NCBI GenBank assembly: GCA_041736625.1
Contig: JBGSTG010000125.1
Coordinates: 24,504 to 88,503 of the forward strand
Reading direction: 5' to 3'
Length of the DNA stretch: 64,000 nucleotides
Source of the DNA: M3007 sp041736625
GTDB lineage: Bacteria; Bacteroidota; Bacteroidia; Chitinophagales; Saprospiraceae
In this document: piece after piece, positions 8,888-16,906 of the stretch
How positions within the stretch are numbered: position 1 is the stretch's first letter
How the letters are laid out: the number at the start of each line of letters is the position of its first letter
Position numbers and translations under genes: made by a program
Notes under the pieces: generated by a model
The model's database searches: none
What the model saw: the letters and a program-made list of their open reading frames with translations, nothing else
What the model was told of the DNA's origin: nothing

Positions 8888-9148
8888 GTGGTCAGCTTTT
8901 CAGACAGCTACCGCCTGTGGGCGCCCGCCGAATTGCCACACGGGGTGCAAACATTGATCTACATCAACGATGAATTGGGTGAGGACGTCCGGCATTTGTT
9001 TGCCGACATCCGGCTGGTAGACTCCCTCGCCGTACCCATGGCCCGGGAGAGAGGTACCTGCGTTTATCTATGCCGGTCGCCTCAACAGGACATCCAGACT
9101 TTCTGGCGGGATCGCATCCGGACGGTCAGGGCAACCTTCAACCGGTAG
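8888..9148 (+). CDS. Short ORF, probable 3' remnant of a larger gene
   Basis: The frame from about 8852 to the TAG at 9148 has GC-rich third positions typical of real coding DNA here, but it lacks a convincing start; GTG 8888 is the first useful candidate. The residues (SFSDSYRLWAPAELPHGVQ, LFADIRLVDSLAVPMARERG, VYLCRSPQQD) begin as if in the middle of a domain. The overall look recalls the soluble tail of a membrane glycosyltransferase, but I cannot confirm this. It overlaps the end of the DUF389 frame if read from 8852. A truncated gene is the most economical reading. Confidence 0.4.
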   Translation: MVSFSDSYRLWAPAELPHGVQTLIYINDELGEDVRHLFADIRLVDSLAVPMARERGTCVYLCRSPQQDIQTFWRDRIRTVRATFNR

Positions 9149-9209
9149 CGATGTAAAGACAACAAAGGCTTAAAAACATGCCCATCCACAACGGTGCCTG
9201 GGCCAACAT

Positions 9210-9244
9210 TCGACGACCGACAGCCGACAACCGACGACCGACAG
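9210..9244. repeat. Heptamer array, single short arm (locus 2)
   Basis: Five 7-base units in the order TCGACGA, CCGACAG, CCGACAA, CCGACGA, CCGACAG. They are the same units as the right arms of loci 1 and 3. The array lies between the convergent short ORF and lipoyl synthase genes and stops one base before the lipoyl synthase stop codon. Confidence 0.8.
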
Positions 9245-9245
9245 C

Positions 9246-10127
9246 TTAAAAAACATGCCGCTCCGCGTGGTAACTCGACCGTACGAGCGGCCCGCTTTCC
9301 ACGTAGGCAAACCCTTTGTCCATGCCCACTTCACGGTATTCAGCGAACAGGTCGGGATGAATGTACTCGGCGACGGCAAGGTGCATTTTGGTGGGTTGCA
9401 AATACTGACCGATGGTGAGAATGTCGCATCCGTGCGCCACCAAGTCGTCCATAATTTTAAAAACTTCCGTTTTATTTTCTCCCAGACCCACCATAATGCC
9501 GCTTTTGGTGCGTTTACCGTAGGCTTTGGTGCGTTGTATCTGCTCGAGGCTGCGTGTGTAACGGGCTTGTGGACGCACCTTCCGATACAGGCGCTCCACC
9601 GTTTCCATGTTGTGCGACACCACTTCCTGCCCGGCGGAGATCATGCGCTCCAGGGCTTCCCAGTTGGCTTTCACGTCGGGTATCAGCGTTTCGATGGTGG
9701 TTTCCGGGCTCCGCTCTTTTACCGCGCGCACGGTTTGGTACCAGATTTCAGCACCGCGGTCCTGAAGTTCGTCGCGGTTAACGGACGTAATTACGGCGTG
9801 TTTAACGCCCATGAGCCATATGGCTTCGGCCACACGCCGCGGCTCGTCTTCGTCGTATTCGTTGGGCCGGCCGGTTTTGACGGCACAAAAAGAGCAGGAG
9901 CGTGTGCACACATTGCCGAGGATCATAAAGGTAGCCGTTCCAGCCCCCCAGCATTCGCCCATATTCGGGCAGTTGCCGCTCTGGCAGATGGTATGCAGCT
10001 TGAAGTCGTCTACAATGCTGCGCACCTTGCGGTAGTTCTCGCCCATGGGCAGGCGCACCTTGAGCCACTCGGGTCGTTTGGGTCGGCCGGGTGCCGGTTC
10101 GGCAGGTATAACGGGTAGGTCTATCAT
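9246..10127 (-). CDS. lipA: Lipoyl synthase
   Basis: A 293-residue radical SAM enzyme that inserts two sulfur atoms into protein-bound octanoyl groups to make lipoyl cofactor. The auxiliary cluster motif is CQSGNCPNMGEC (C-x4-C-x5-C), the radical SAM motif is CTRSCSFC (C-x3-C-x2-C), and the serine ligand motif RSSYHAE sits near the C-terminus. All family landmarks and the length fit. ATG 10127 (MIDLPVIP) is preferred to an in-frame GTG eight codons upstream. The heptamer array ends just after its stop. Confidence 0.97.
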   Translation of the reverse strand: MIDLPVIPAEPAPGRPKRPEWLKVRLPMGENYRKVRSIVDDFKLHTICQSGNCPNMGECWGAGTATFMILGNVCTRSCSFCAVKTGRPNEYDEDEPRRVAEAIWLMGVKHAVITSVNRDELQDRGAEIWYQTVRAVKERSPETTIETLIPDVKANWEALERMISAGQEVVSHNMETVERLYRKVRPQARYTRSLEQIQRTKAYGKRTKSGIMVGLGENKTEVFKIMDDLVAHGCDILTIGQYLQPTKMHLAVAEYIHPDLFAEYREVGMDKGFAYVESGPLVRSSYHAERHVF

Positions 10128-10193
10128 GTTTGTCGGTCGCCGGTTGTTCACCTGTGGGGGTATACCTCGAAAACAGGCTATACGTCCAGGCGT

Positions 10194-10967
10194 TTATTTT
10201 CTCTTTCCGAGTTGCAAATTTATGAAGAAGTTGAAGAACACCTGATTGTTGTCTTCGATCACCATGATGGGCATCTCCCGTGAAAAAACGTCGATCATGG
10301 CGCCGATCTCAAGGGCTTTGACAAATTCGTCGAAGGCGCCCCAGTCGAGGTGCAGGGCGATGGAGGCGTGGAGCCCGGGCGCGAAGGCCATTTCGCCGAA
10401 TCCTTTGGTGAATGCCGAGGCGCCGAGGATGCGCGTATTGTCCAGAAAAATATCCGCGTTTTCGGCGCTGTATTTCTCGTGCACGATCCGGCTGAGTCCG
10501 GGATTTTCGGGCGTCGGGCGCCGAAGGGCGAGGTAATAGGGTTTGAGCCCGCCCAGTACCGGCCCGGCGGCGTAACTGATGCCCACCGCTACGCCCCGGG
10601 TGCGCGCTTTTTCGGAGAAATACCGTTTGGCGCCCCAACCGATGCGCGCCACCAGGAGGTTGTTTTGCTTGCCGTAAATGTAGGGGCGAAAGGAGCGGCC
10701 CACGGAAGGGTCTGCGCTTTGACGCTTTTCCTTTTGGTGTTTGAGCTCACCTATGTTCCAAAAGAAATAGGTGGTCTTGTAATAAGTGCGCAGGCGACCG
10801 AATTCCATGCCGGGAGCAAAGCCCTTGTTGGTCGTAAGCTTGATGTTAAAGGCTGTCTCCCGGTTGTACACAATGCCGGCGCCTGAGGGGGGCGTGGAAC
10901 TTGACTGAGCGCCGACCGCGCCGGCCAGCAACAGCATACACCCCAAATAAATGAACCTGAAAGCCAT
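10194..10967 (-). CDS. Exported protein of unknown function, beta-rich
   Basis: A 257-residue protein with a clear signal peptide (LGCMLLLAGAVGAQ) and alternating, aromatic-rich segments (TYYKTTYFFWNIGELKHQ, LLVARIGWGAKRYFS, GVAVGISYAAGPVLGGLKPYYL) ending in FFNFFINLQLGKRK. This pattern suggests a small outer-membrane beta barrel. The function is unknown. A perfect -7 element (TAATTTTG on the minus strand, 10982-10989) lies 14 bases from the ATG, predicting a very short leader. Confidence 0.8.
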   Translation of the reverse strand: MAFRFIYLGCMLLLAGAVGAQSSSTPPSGAGIVYNRETAFNIKLTTNKGFAPGMEFGRLRTYYKTTYFFWNIGELKHQKEKRQSADPSVGRSFRPYIYGKQNNLLVARIGWGAKRYFSEKARTRGVAVGISYAAGPVLGGLKPYYLALRRPTPENPGLSRIVHEKYSAENADIFLDNTRILGASAFTKGFGEMAFAPGLHASIALHLDWGAFDEFVKALEIGAMIDVFSREMPIMVIEDNNQVFFNFFINLQLGKRK

Positions 10968-10981
10968 GCGCCAAATTTGTT

Positions 10982-10989
10982 CAAAATTA
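10982..10989 (-). promoter_or_regulatory. -7 promoter element for the exported protein gene
   Basis: Minus-strand TAATTTTG matches TAnnTTTG fully and is followed within about 15 bases by the start codon at 10967. No clear -33 element is seen. Confidence 0.5.
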
Positions 10990-11150
10990 ATTCATTCTGC
11001 TGAATTCGCAGAAAAAAAAAAGCGTCAAGCGTCGGATGAATAACGCAACATTAACCAAACAAACGATTCGCCTCCAGGTTTAGTGCCGCCCTGAAACAAT
11101 CGGACAATTGCCGACAAACGATTTTTTATCAAATATCGCACAAAAAACCG

Positions 11151-11158
11151 TAGATTTG
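11151..11158 (+). promoter_or_regulatory. -7 promoter element for cvpA
   Basis: TAGATTTG matches TAnnTTTG, 20 bases before the CvpA start. The -33 position is T-rich but has no TTTG. With 10982-10989 it defines a divergent promoter region. Confidence 0.5.
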
Positions 11159-11178
11159 TGTCTTGTTAAAAAGCATTT

Positions 11179-11793
11179 ATGCCCATAGACATAATTGCCA
11201 TGCTGGTACTGGCCCTCGGCTTCTGGCACGGGTTCTCCCGCGGAATAATCAGTACGTTATTCAACATTCTCGCATACCTGTTTGGCTTCATCATTGCTTT
11301 TCGCATGACCTCGGTTGCCGTGGTTGTCCTGGAACGCGTTTTCAACACAGACAACCCGCTTATGCCCATCGCCGGGTTCCTCCTCAACCTCAGCGTGCTG
11401 TTTCTGATCATGCGGGCGGCGGCAGGAGGCCTTGAAAGCGTGCTGAGTTTCGCTTACCTGGGCATCGCCAACAGGATGCTGGGCGGGGTGCTGACCGGCG
11501 GGTTTTATGTGCTGATATTCAGCATTTTACTTTGGTTTTTTGTCAAAGCGACGCTGGTGGGCGACGAAACGCTGGAAACCTCACGGATGTATCCGATGCT
11601 CCGCGAAATGCCGCTCCAGGCCAAAGAAGTCGTCATACGATTAAGACCGCTGGCTACCGACCTTTGGGACGACTCCCTCACCTGGATGGATCGCATCGAA
11701 CAATACGGCGTGGAAAAAACCGAGCAGTCCGGCAGTTTTTACAAACCGGAATCCGACGACGACGACGGCATAGAACTCGATCCGGAGGAATGA
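11179..11793 (+). CDS. CvpA family membrane protein
   Basis: A 204-residue inner-membrane protein with four hydrophobic helices in the first 130 residues. The start MPIDIIAMLVLALGFWHGFSRG and the AYLGIANRMLGGVLTGGFYV motif are typical of CvpA/colicin V production family proteins. The C-terminus is cytoplasmic and very acidic (ESDDDDGIELDPEE). CvpA proteins are linked to envelope homeostasis. Its stop overlaps the next gene's candidate ATG (ATGA), suggesting translational coupling. Confidence 0.88.
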   Translation: MPIDIIAMLVLALGFWHGFSRGIISTLFNILAYLFGFIIAFRMTSVAVVVLERVFNTDNPLMPIAGFLLNLSVLFLIMRAAAGGLESVLSFAYLGIANRMLGGVLTGGFYVLIFSILLWFFVKATLVGDETLETSRMYPMLREMPLQAKEVVIRLRPLATDLWDDSLTWMDRIEQYGVEKTEQSGSFYKPESDDDDGIELDPEE

Positions 11794-12431
11794 ACAAGGA
11801 CGACATGCACATTCTGCTGCTCGACAACTACGACTCCTTTACTTACAACCTGGCCGACTATCTGCTGCAAACCGGCGTCCGCGTAACCGTGCGCCGCAAC
11901 GACCGCATCCATCCGCAAACCCTGGATGGGCTGAAACCCGACGGCATCTGCCTCAGCCCGGGCCCGGGGCGGCCGCAGGATTCGGGAGCGCTTATGCCCT
12001 TGTTGCGTAGCTGGCACACCCGGTTGCCCATGTTGGGCATCTGCCTGGGGCAACAAGCCATCGGCGAACTGTTCGGCGCACGTCTGGTGCACGCCGCAAC
12101 GCCCGTTCACGGCAAAACGTCGGAGATTACCTGCGTTGACCACCCCATGATGGCCGGAATACCCCGCCGTTTCCGGGTGATGCGCTACCACTCGCTGATC
12201 CTGGAATCGCTTGACGGCACCGGGCTGCTGCCCTTGGCCCACACCCACGACGGGGAGCTGATGGCGTTGGCACACGGCGCATTGCCGCTGTGGGGCGTCC
12301 AGTTTCACCCGGAATCTGTTTTGTCCGAACACGGCCTGACCCTGTTGGGCAACTGGGTGCGCCTGGTGGATCAATGGCGCATCCGGCAAACATCAAGCGT
12401 TGATTATGCTGCAAACGAGTATATCGCTTAG
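11790..12431 (+). CDS. Glutamine amidotransferase, anthranilate/aminodeoxychorismate synthase component II
   Basis: A class I glutamine amidotransferase of about 213 residues that supplies ammonia from glutamine to a chorismate-using partner (TrpE or PabB). The N-terminus is LLLDNYDSFTYNL. The nucleophile elbow is MLGICLGQQAIGE (catalytic Cys), and the His-Glu pair is in WGVQFHPESVLSEHG. ATG 11790 overlaps the cvpA stop; ATG 11805 (MHILLL) is an equally good alternative. No TrpE or PabB gene is in the window, so TrpG and PabA cannot be told apart. The 3' end overlaps the next gene by 26 bases. Confidence 0.9.
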   Translation: MNKDDMHILLLDNYDSFTYNLADYLLQTGVRVTVRRNDRIHPQTLDGLKPDGICLSPGPGRPQDSGALMPLLRSWHTRLPMLGICLGQQAIGELFGARLVHAATPVHGKTSEITCVDHPMMAGIPRRFRVMRYHSLILESLDGTGLLPLAHTHDGELMALAHGALPLWGVQFHPESVLSEHGLTLLGNWVRLVDQWRIRQTSSVDYAANEYIA

Positions 12432-13146
12432 CCATCAGCGAATATGGCTGCTGGCGTATGCCCTGGTGGCTGTGCCCGAACTCATCGGCGAAATGCTGGA
12501 CGCCCGGCTCCTGGTGTACTGCACCAAACCCTTGCTGATGCCGGTGTTGCTGCTCGGGTTTTTGGTCATCACCCGCAACCATCGCTCCTTTTGGCAATGG
12601 GCCGTCGCAGGTGCTTTGGTGGCCAGCACCCTTGGCGACGTGCTGCTCATGTTCAGTGGCCCGTTGTTTTTTTTGGCAGGCCTTGCCGCCTTTTTTTTCG
12701 CCCAGGCCCACTATATCAGTGCATTCGGCAGCCGGGCCGGTTGGCATCGCGGATACCTCAGCAAGCACCCTTGGCTTATCCTTCCGGTGGCGGCCTACTT
12801 GTTCGGGCTGTTGCGGTTTCTCTGGCCCACCGTTGCGGCGGGCATGCAAATCCCGGTGGTGGTCTACGCCCTGGCGCTCTCCACGATGCTGCTTGCGGTC
12901 ATCAACCTGCGGGATTGCGTCGCCCATTCGGCCTGGCAGCGGCTGATGTGGGGGGTGGTGCTGTTCCTGGTATCCGACAGCCTGCTGGCGATCAACAAAT
13001 TTGCCCTTCCGTTTGAAGGTTCGCGCGTGGCGATCATGCTCACTTATATTGTAGCCCAGTGGTTCCTGGCCCAGGGCGCCGCGCAAACGCTTTTTTTCAG
13101 CGGCCCAACTCGTCAAAAATGGCGTCCAGGTCGTCAAACGACTTAA
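12406..13146 (+). CDS. YhhN family membrane protein (lysoplasmalogenase-like)
   Basis: A 246-residue, highly hydrophobic protein with about eight helices. The pattern STLGDVLLMF, FFFAQAHYISAF, LMWGVVLFLVSDSLLAINKF fits the YhhN/TMEM86 family, whose characterised members hydrolyse the vinyl-ether bond of lysoplasmalogens. The conserved acidic residues (GD in the second helix, SDS near the sixth) are present. It overlaps the preceding gene by 26 bases and the convergent TrpF-like gene by 50 bases at its 3' end. Confidence 0.82.
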   Translation: MLQTSISLSHQRIWLLAYALVAVPELIGEMLDARLLVYCTKPLLMPVLLLGFLVITRNHRSFWQWAVAGALVASTLGDVLLMFSGPLFFLAGLAAFFFAQAHYISAFGSRAGWHRGYLSKHPWLILPVAAYLFGLLRFLWPTVAAGMQIPVVVYALALSTMLLAVINLRDCVAHSAWQRLMWGVVLFLVSDSLLAINKFALPFEGSRVAIMLTYIVAQWFLAQGAAQTLFFSGPTRQKWRPGRQTT

Positions 13147-13693
13147 CGCCCACCTGCTCCTCTTCGCCGCCCCAGAGGCTGAACCCGGCCGGCTGGATCG
13201 TCTCGGCAAAACGGCGCCATTCACCCGGGGCCGCATCGAGATGCAGCAGACACCTGAATTCGGCGCACAAGGCGGCCCACACCGGCCAGTCCTCCGGAAA
13301 AGATCGGCCGGAAAAATCCAGGACAAACAGCCGGTTCCCGCTACCCCAGGCGGTCATTTGTTCGCGGGCAGTTTGAACAGGCAAACCGGCCGGCAACCAC
13401 ACCAGCACCTCCGGCTCCGTTAGCGCGCGGGCATATGCCGGGTCGGCGGGCACCTGTACGGCGTCCAGACTAAAAAAGTTTGCCGCCTCGCGCACCACCT
13501 CCGGCGGGCTGCTGTTCGTAAATTCCCCGGTGACCTTGGGCCCTTCCACCCATTCTCGGATGGCGTGCATGAACACCGGGTCCAGATAAGCTCCGGAATC
13601 CGCTTCCAGTTGAAATCCAAGAAAATCCACCTCCCGCGCGGCAAAATAGCGCGCGTCGGTCAGGTTTGTGATGCGTCCGGCTTTGATCAGCAT
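13097..13693 (-). CDS. Phosphoribosylanthranilate isomerase-like protein without the catalytic Cys
   Basis: A 198-residue predicted TIM barrel. The N-terminal strand KAGRITNLTDARYFA lines up with KICGxTxxEDA of TrpF, and the C-terminal VGVKSFDDLDAIFDEL lines up with the PGVKDxEKI end of that family, which also carries the phosphate-binding part. The general-acid or base Cys of KxCG is replaced (KAGR), so isomerase activity is doubtful. The start is ATG 13693, supported by the conserved N-terminal strand. It may be a paralogue with a new role or a poorly conserved enzyme. Confidence 0.75.
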   Translation of the reverse strand: MLIKAGRITNLTDARYFAAREVDFLGFQLEADSGAYLDPVFMHAIREWVEGPKVTGEFTNSSPPEVVREAANFFSLDAVQVPADPAYARALTEPEVLVWLPAGLPVQTAREQMTAWGSGNRLFVLDFSGRSFPEDWPVWAALCAEFRCLLHLDAAPGEWRRFAETIQPAGFSLWGGEEEQVGVKSFDDLDAIFDELGR

Positions 13694-13746
13694 AGGGCAA
13701 AGGTAGGATATTGGCGCGGGCTTTAGGCGGTGGGACGGAATAACCC

Positions 13747-13754
13747 TATCTTTG
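13747..13754 (+). promoter_or_regulatory. -7 promoter element for the efflux adaptor gene
   Basis: TATCTTTG is a perfect TAnnTTTG match 36 bases before the ATG at 13790. The -33 region is poor. Confidence 0.5.
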
Positions 13755-13789
13755 CCCGCCTTTTCGATTGGGTGGATGCAAACGACAAA

Positions 13790-14860
13790 ATGATGAAAAA
13801 TACGCGCATGTACGTTTGGTTGGTTTTGCTGGCGTTCGTCGCATGGACGTTCTGGACGTTGTACCGGAACAAGCAAATGACCGACACCGAAGCCCTGTTG
13901 TCACAGGTCAAGCAGGCTTACATTCCGGTGGAGGTGGTGCACCCGGTCCGCGAGCCGCTGGCTACCAGCCTGGAGGCCAACGGCATTTTCCTGCCGGTGA
14001 AGGAGATGTTCGTCATCTCCGAAACGCAGGGGCGCGTGGTCGAGGTGTTCAAAAACAAGGGCGAATGGGTGAAGGAAGGCGAGACCATCGCCCGGGTCGA
14101 CGACGAGCTGCTGCGCATCGAGCTGGAAGCCACGCAGGCCAATTTGGCCAAATTGCACAAAGACCTGGAGCGAATCGGCAACCTCGTTGAGGGCGAAGCC
14201 ATTGCCAAAAACAAGATCGAAGACATAGAACTGGGCATCCTGGCCGCCGAAGCCAGGGAAAAGGGGCTTAAAAAACAAATCGCCAACACCAACCTCCGCG
14301 CACCCATGACCGGCACGCTGGGACTGCGTTTTATCGAACGCGGCAGCGTGATCGGGCCGGGTATCCAGATTGGCCAAATGACCAACCTGGAGAAACTGTT
14401 CCTGATGGTCAAGGTCACCGAACGCGAGGTGCTCAAAATTCAAAAGGGGCAGAACGTGAGCGTGGTCGCCGACGTGTACCCCAACGTGCCGCTGCGGGGC
14501 ATGGTGACCAACATCGGCTTGCGGGCCGACAACGCCTTCAACTACGATGTGGAAATTGAAGTGCCCAACCCAAGCCGGACCCCCCTGCGCGCCGGGATGC
14601 ACGCCAAGGCTATATTCCAGTTCGACACCCAACGCGAAGGACTTACCCTGCCTCGAAAAGCCATCGCCGGCAGCCTGCAGGATCCCAAAGTGTATTGCAT
14701 CCGGAACGATACCCTCGCCGAGTTGCGCGCCATCCAGGTGGGCGTCATGCTCGGGGAAAAAATAGAGGTGCGCTCGGGCCTGAAGCCGGAAGACCGGGTA
14801 GTGGTTACCGGACAAATCAACCTGAGCGACGGCGCAAAGGTAAAAGTGGTCAATGAGTGA
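13790..14860 (+). CDS. Efflux RND-type periplasmic adaptor (membrane fusion protein)
   Basis: A 356-residue protein with one N-terminal membrane anchor (MYVWLVLLAFVAWTFWTLY). A barrel-sandwich/lipoyl half (VISETQGRVVEVFKNKGEWVKEG), a coiled-coil hairpin (LEATQANLAKLHKDLERIGNL) and the second lipoyl half (NTNLRAPMTGTLGLR) follow. The beta-barrel and membrane-proximal domains end in RVVVTGQINLSDGAKVKV. Such adaptors bridge an inner-membrane RND pump and an outer-membrane TolC-like channel. Neither partner is adjacent: the next gene is on the other strand, so this is an orphan adaptor here. ATG 13793 is an alternative start. Confidence 0.88.
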   Translation: MMKNTRMYVWLVLLAFVAWTFWTLYRNKQMTDTEALLSQVKQAYIPVEVVHPVREPLATSLEANGIFLPVKEMFVISETQGRVVEVFKNKGEWVKEGETIARVDDELLRIELEATQANLAKLHKDLERIGNLVEGEAIAKNKIEDIELGILAAEAREKGLKKQIANTNLRAPMTGTLGLRFIERGSVIGPGIQIGQMTNLEKLFLMVKVTEREVLKIQKGQNVSVVADVYPNVPLRGMVTNIGLRADNAFNYDVEIEVPNPSRTPLRAGMHAKAIFQFDTQREGLTLPRKAIAGSLQDPKVYCIRNDTLAELRAIQVGVMLGEKIEVRSGLKPEDRVVVTGQINLSDGAKVKVVNE

Positions 14861-14901
14861 ATTGCATGGGGGAATCTGAACCACCGCCCTGCCCGGTTTC
14901 C

Positions 14902-16299
14902 CTAACGCAACAGCATCAACATCCCCAACAGCACCAGCACCGCCACCACATCCAACAAGAACCCTGCCCGGGCCATGTCCTTCGTTTTCAAAAATCCGGT
15001 AGCATAGGCAATGGCGTTGGGAGCGGTGGCCACCGGCAAACCAAACCCGAAAGAGGCCGCCAGGGCAGCGCCAAGCAACAGGATGAAGGGCTCATAGCCG
15101 ATGGCCACCGCCAGTGATTGCAATACCGGCATCATGATGGACGCAGTGGCGATGTTGGAGGCCACCTCGCTCAGGGCGACCACCACAAGCAGAATGATGA
15201 ACAGCAGCAGTGCCGGCGGCAAAAACTGAAGACCGGTGAGGGTATGCCCGATCCAGTCGGCCAGCCCGCTGGCCTTGAACCCCTCGGCAAGTGCCAGCCC
15301 GCCACCGAAAAACAACAAAATACCCCAGGGAATGCGGGAGGCCGTGGGCCAGTCCAGCAAAGGTTTTTTTTCGGCGCTGGCGGGAATCAGGAACAACAGC
15401 AATGCACCGGTGAGGGCCACCAGTGTATCGGAACCTTTTGGTTCCAGCCGGCTGTACCAGAACAGGGAGCCGGTAATCCAGGCCATTATCACCGCGCCGA
15501 ACAGCCACAGTAGCCGGCGTTCCGCACGGCTCAAAGGGCCCAGCTCCAACAGTTGCTGTTGCACCACTGCGCGCTGCGCCACCGAAACGGTCTGCCGGGG
15601 CAGGGGAAAAAGCGCCAGCAGCAACAGCCAGCAACACAAGAGCACCGCCACTGTCAGGGGGACCCCGAAGAGCATCCAACCGCCAAAACTCACATCCATT
15701 TTCAGGTGTGTCTTGAGGTGACTGATGAAAATGCCGTTGGTAGGTGTGCCGATGATGGTGCCCACCCCGCCAATCGAGCACGCATAGGCCACGCCGAGCA
15801 CCAGCGCTTTGCGAAAGTTGTCGTGACCCGGCCCCTCACGCTGCGCCAACGCCATGGCTACAGGCATCATCATGACCGCCGTTGCTGTGTTGGAAATCCA
15901 CATGGAAAGGAACGCCGAAGCCGACATGCACCCCAGCACCACACCCGACGGACGGGAGCCCAGCCAGGATACCATTTTCATGGCTATCCGGCGGTGCAAA
16001 TCCCACCGTTCTATGGCGGCGCCGAAGAAAAATCCACTGAGAAACAGGAAAACAATCTCATTGCCAAACTCGGCCGCAGCCGTTTTCATGGCGAGAATGC
16101 CGGTGACAGGCAAAACCACCAGCGGCAACAAAGCCGTGACGGCGACCGGCACTACCTCGCTGATCCACCACACCGCCATCCACAACGTCAGACCCAACGC
16201 CGGCCAAGCCTTTGGCGGCATGCCGGAGGGTGCAGGCAACAGCAAGGTGAGCAGCATCACTGCGGGGCCGGAAAGAATCAGGATGCGTCTGCGTGTCAC
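14902..16299 (-). CDS. DASS/SLC13 family sodium-coupled anion transporter
   Basis: A 465-residue transporter with about eleven to twelve membrane segments. The two substrate- and sodium-binding signatures are present, SNTATAVMMMPVAMAL in the first half and SEVASNIATASIMMPVL in the second, with a GTIIGTPTN re-entrant loop. Family members import C4-dicarboxylates, citrate, sulfate or phosphate with sodium; the substrate cannot be read from sequence. The start is GTG 16299. It lies just downstream of the bacilliredoxin gene on the same strand. Confidence 0.9.
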   Translation of the reverse strand: MTRRRILILSGPAVMLLTLLLPAPSGMPPKAWPALGLTLWMAVWWISEVVPVAVTALLPLVVLPVTGILAMKTAAAEFGNEIVFLFLSGFFFGAAIERWDLHRRIAMKMVSWLGSRPSGVVLGCMSASAFLSMWISNTATAVMMMPVAMALAQREGPGHDNFRKALVLGVAYACSIGGVGTIIGTPTNGIFISHLKTHLKMDVSFGGWMLFGVPLTVAVLLCCWLLLLALFPLPRQTVSVAQRAVVQQQLLELGPLSRAERRLLWLFGAVIMAWITGSLFWYSRLEPKGSDTLVALTGALLLFLIPASAEKKPLLDWPTASRIPWGILLFFGGGLALAEGFKASGLADWIGHTLTGLQFLPPALLLFIILLVVVALSEVASNIATASIMMPVLQSLAVAIGYEPFILLLGAALAASFGFGLPVATAPNAIAYATGFLKTKDMARAGFLLDVVAVLVLLGMLMLLR

Positions 16300-16314
16300 C
16301 CCGCAAACATACGA

Positions 16315-16728
16315 TCAACAGTACTGATCGTACGCCATTTTCAGGTTTTCGGCGATCATTTCCGCCGAACGACCCTCAATGTGCCGACGCTCCAGAAAAT
16401 GCACCAATTTGCCGTCTTTAAACAAGGCAATAGAAGGCGACGACGGGGGGTAGGGGAGGAGATATTCGCGCGCCTTGGCCGTGGCTTCCGGATCTACGCC
16501 GGCAAAAACGGTCAGTTTCCGGCCTGGCGTTTTGGCGTGCTGAAGCGACATTTTGGCGCCCGGCCTGGCGTTGGCAGCAGCGCAACCGCACACGCTGTTG
16601 ACAACCAGCAATACGGTGCCTTCGGCGGCATCCAGCGCCTGATCGACGTCCGTTGGGGTGCTCAGGGATTCAAAGCCGTAGGCCGTCAGGTCTTCGGACA
16701 TCGGCGTGGTCAGTTGTATCGGGTACAT
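16315..16728 (-). CDS. Bacilliredoxin BrxA/BrxB-like protein
   Basis: A 137-residue thioredoxin-fold protein with the CGC active site at residues 47-49 (VNSVCGCAAANARPG). The family regenerates proteins that carry bacillithiol or a similar low-molecular-weight thiol as a mixed disulfide, or acts as a related disulfide reductase. Motifs VFAGVDPEATAKAR and YPPSSPSIALF are typical. ATG 16728 (MYPIQLTTP) fits the family start. It is divergent from the large surface-protein gene at 16907. Confidence 0.9.
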   Translation of the reverse strand: MYPIQLTTPMSEDLTAYGFESLSTPTDVDQALDAAEGTVLLVVNSVCGCAAANARPGAKMSLQHAKTPGRKLTVFAGVDPEATAKAREYLLPYPPSSPSIALFKDGKLVHFLERRHIEGRSAEMIAENLKMAYDQYC

Positions 16729-16906
16729 GGATTTTTCAGTTTTTATAAATTCCGCAACAACCCCCAAAACAGCAACGGGCACAAAAGGTTCAAAACATGC
16801 ACTTTCGTCCGCATCCGTCAAACGGTTATAAAAATCTTTATCCGGTTTCCGACGTTATACCAATTGTCTCTTGTTTGGCTTAAATGTTTTTCGCACTTTT
16901 GGGGAA

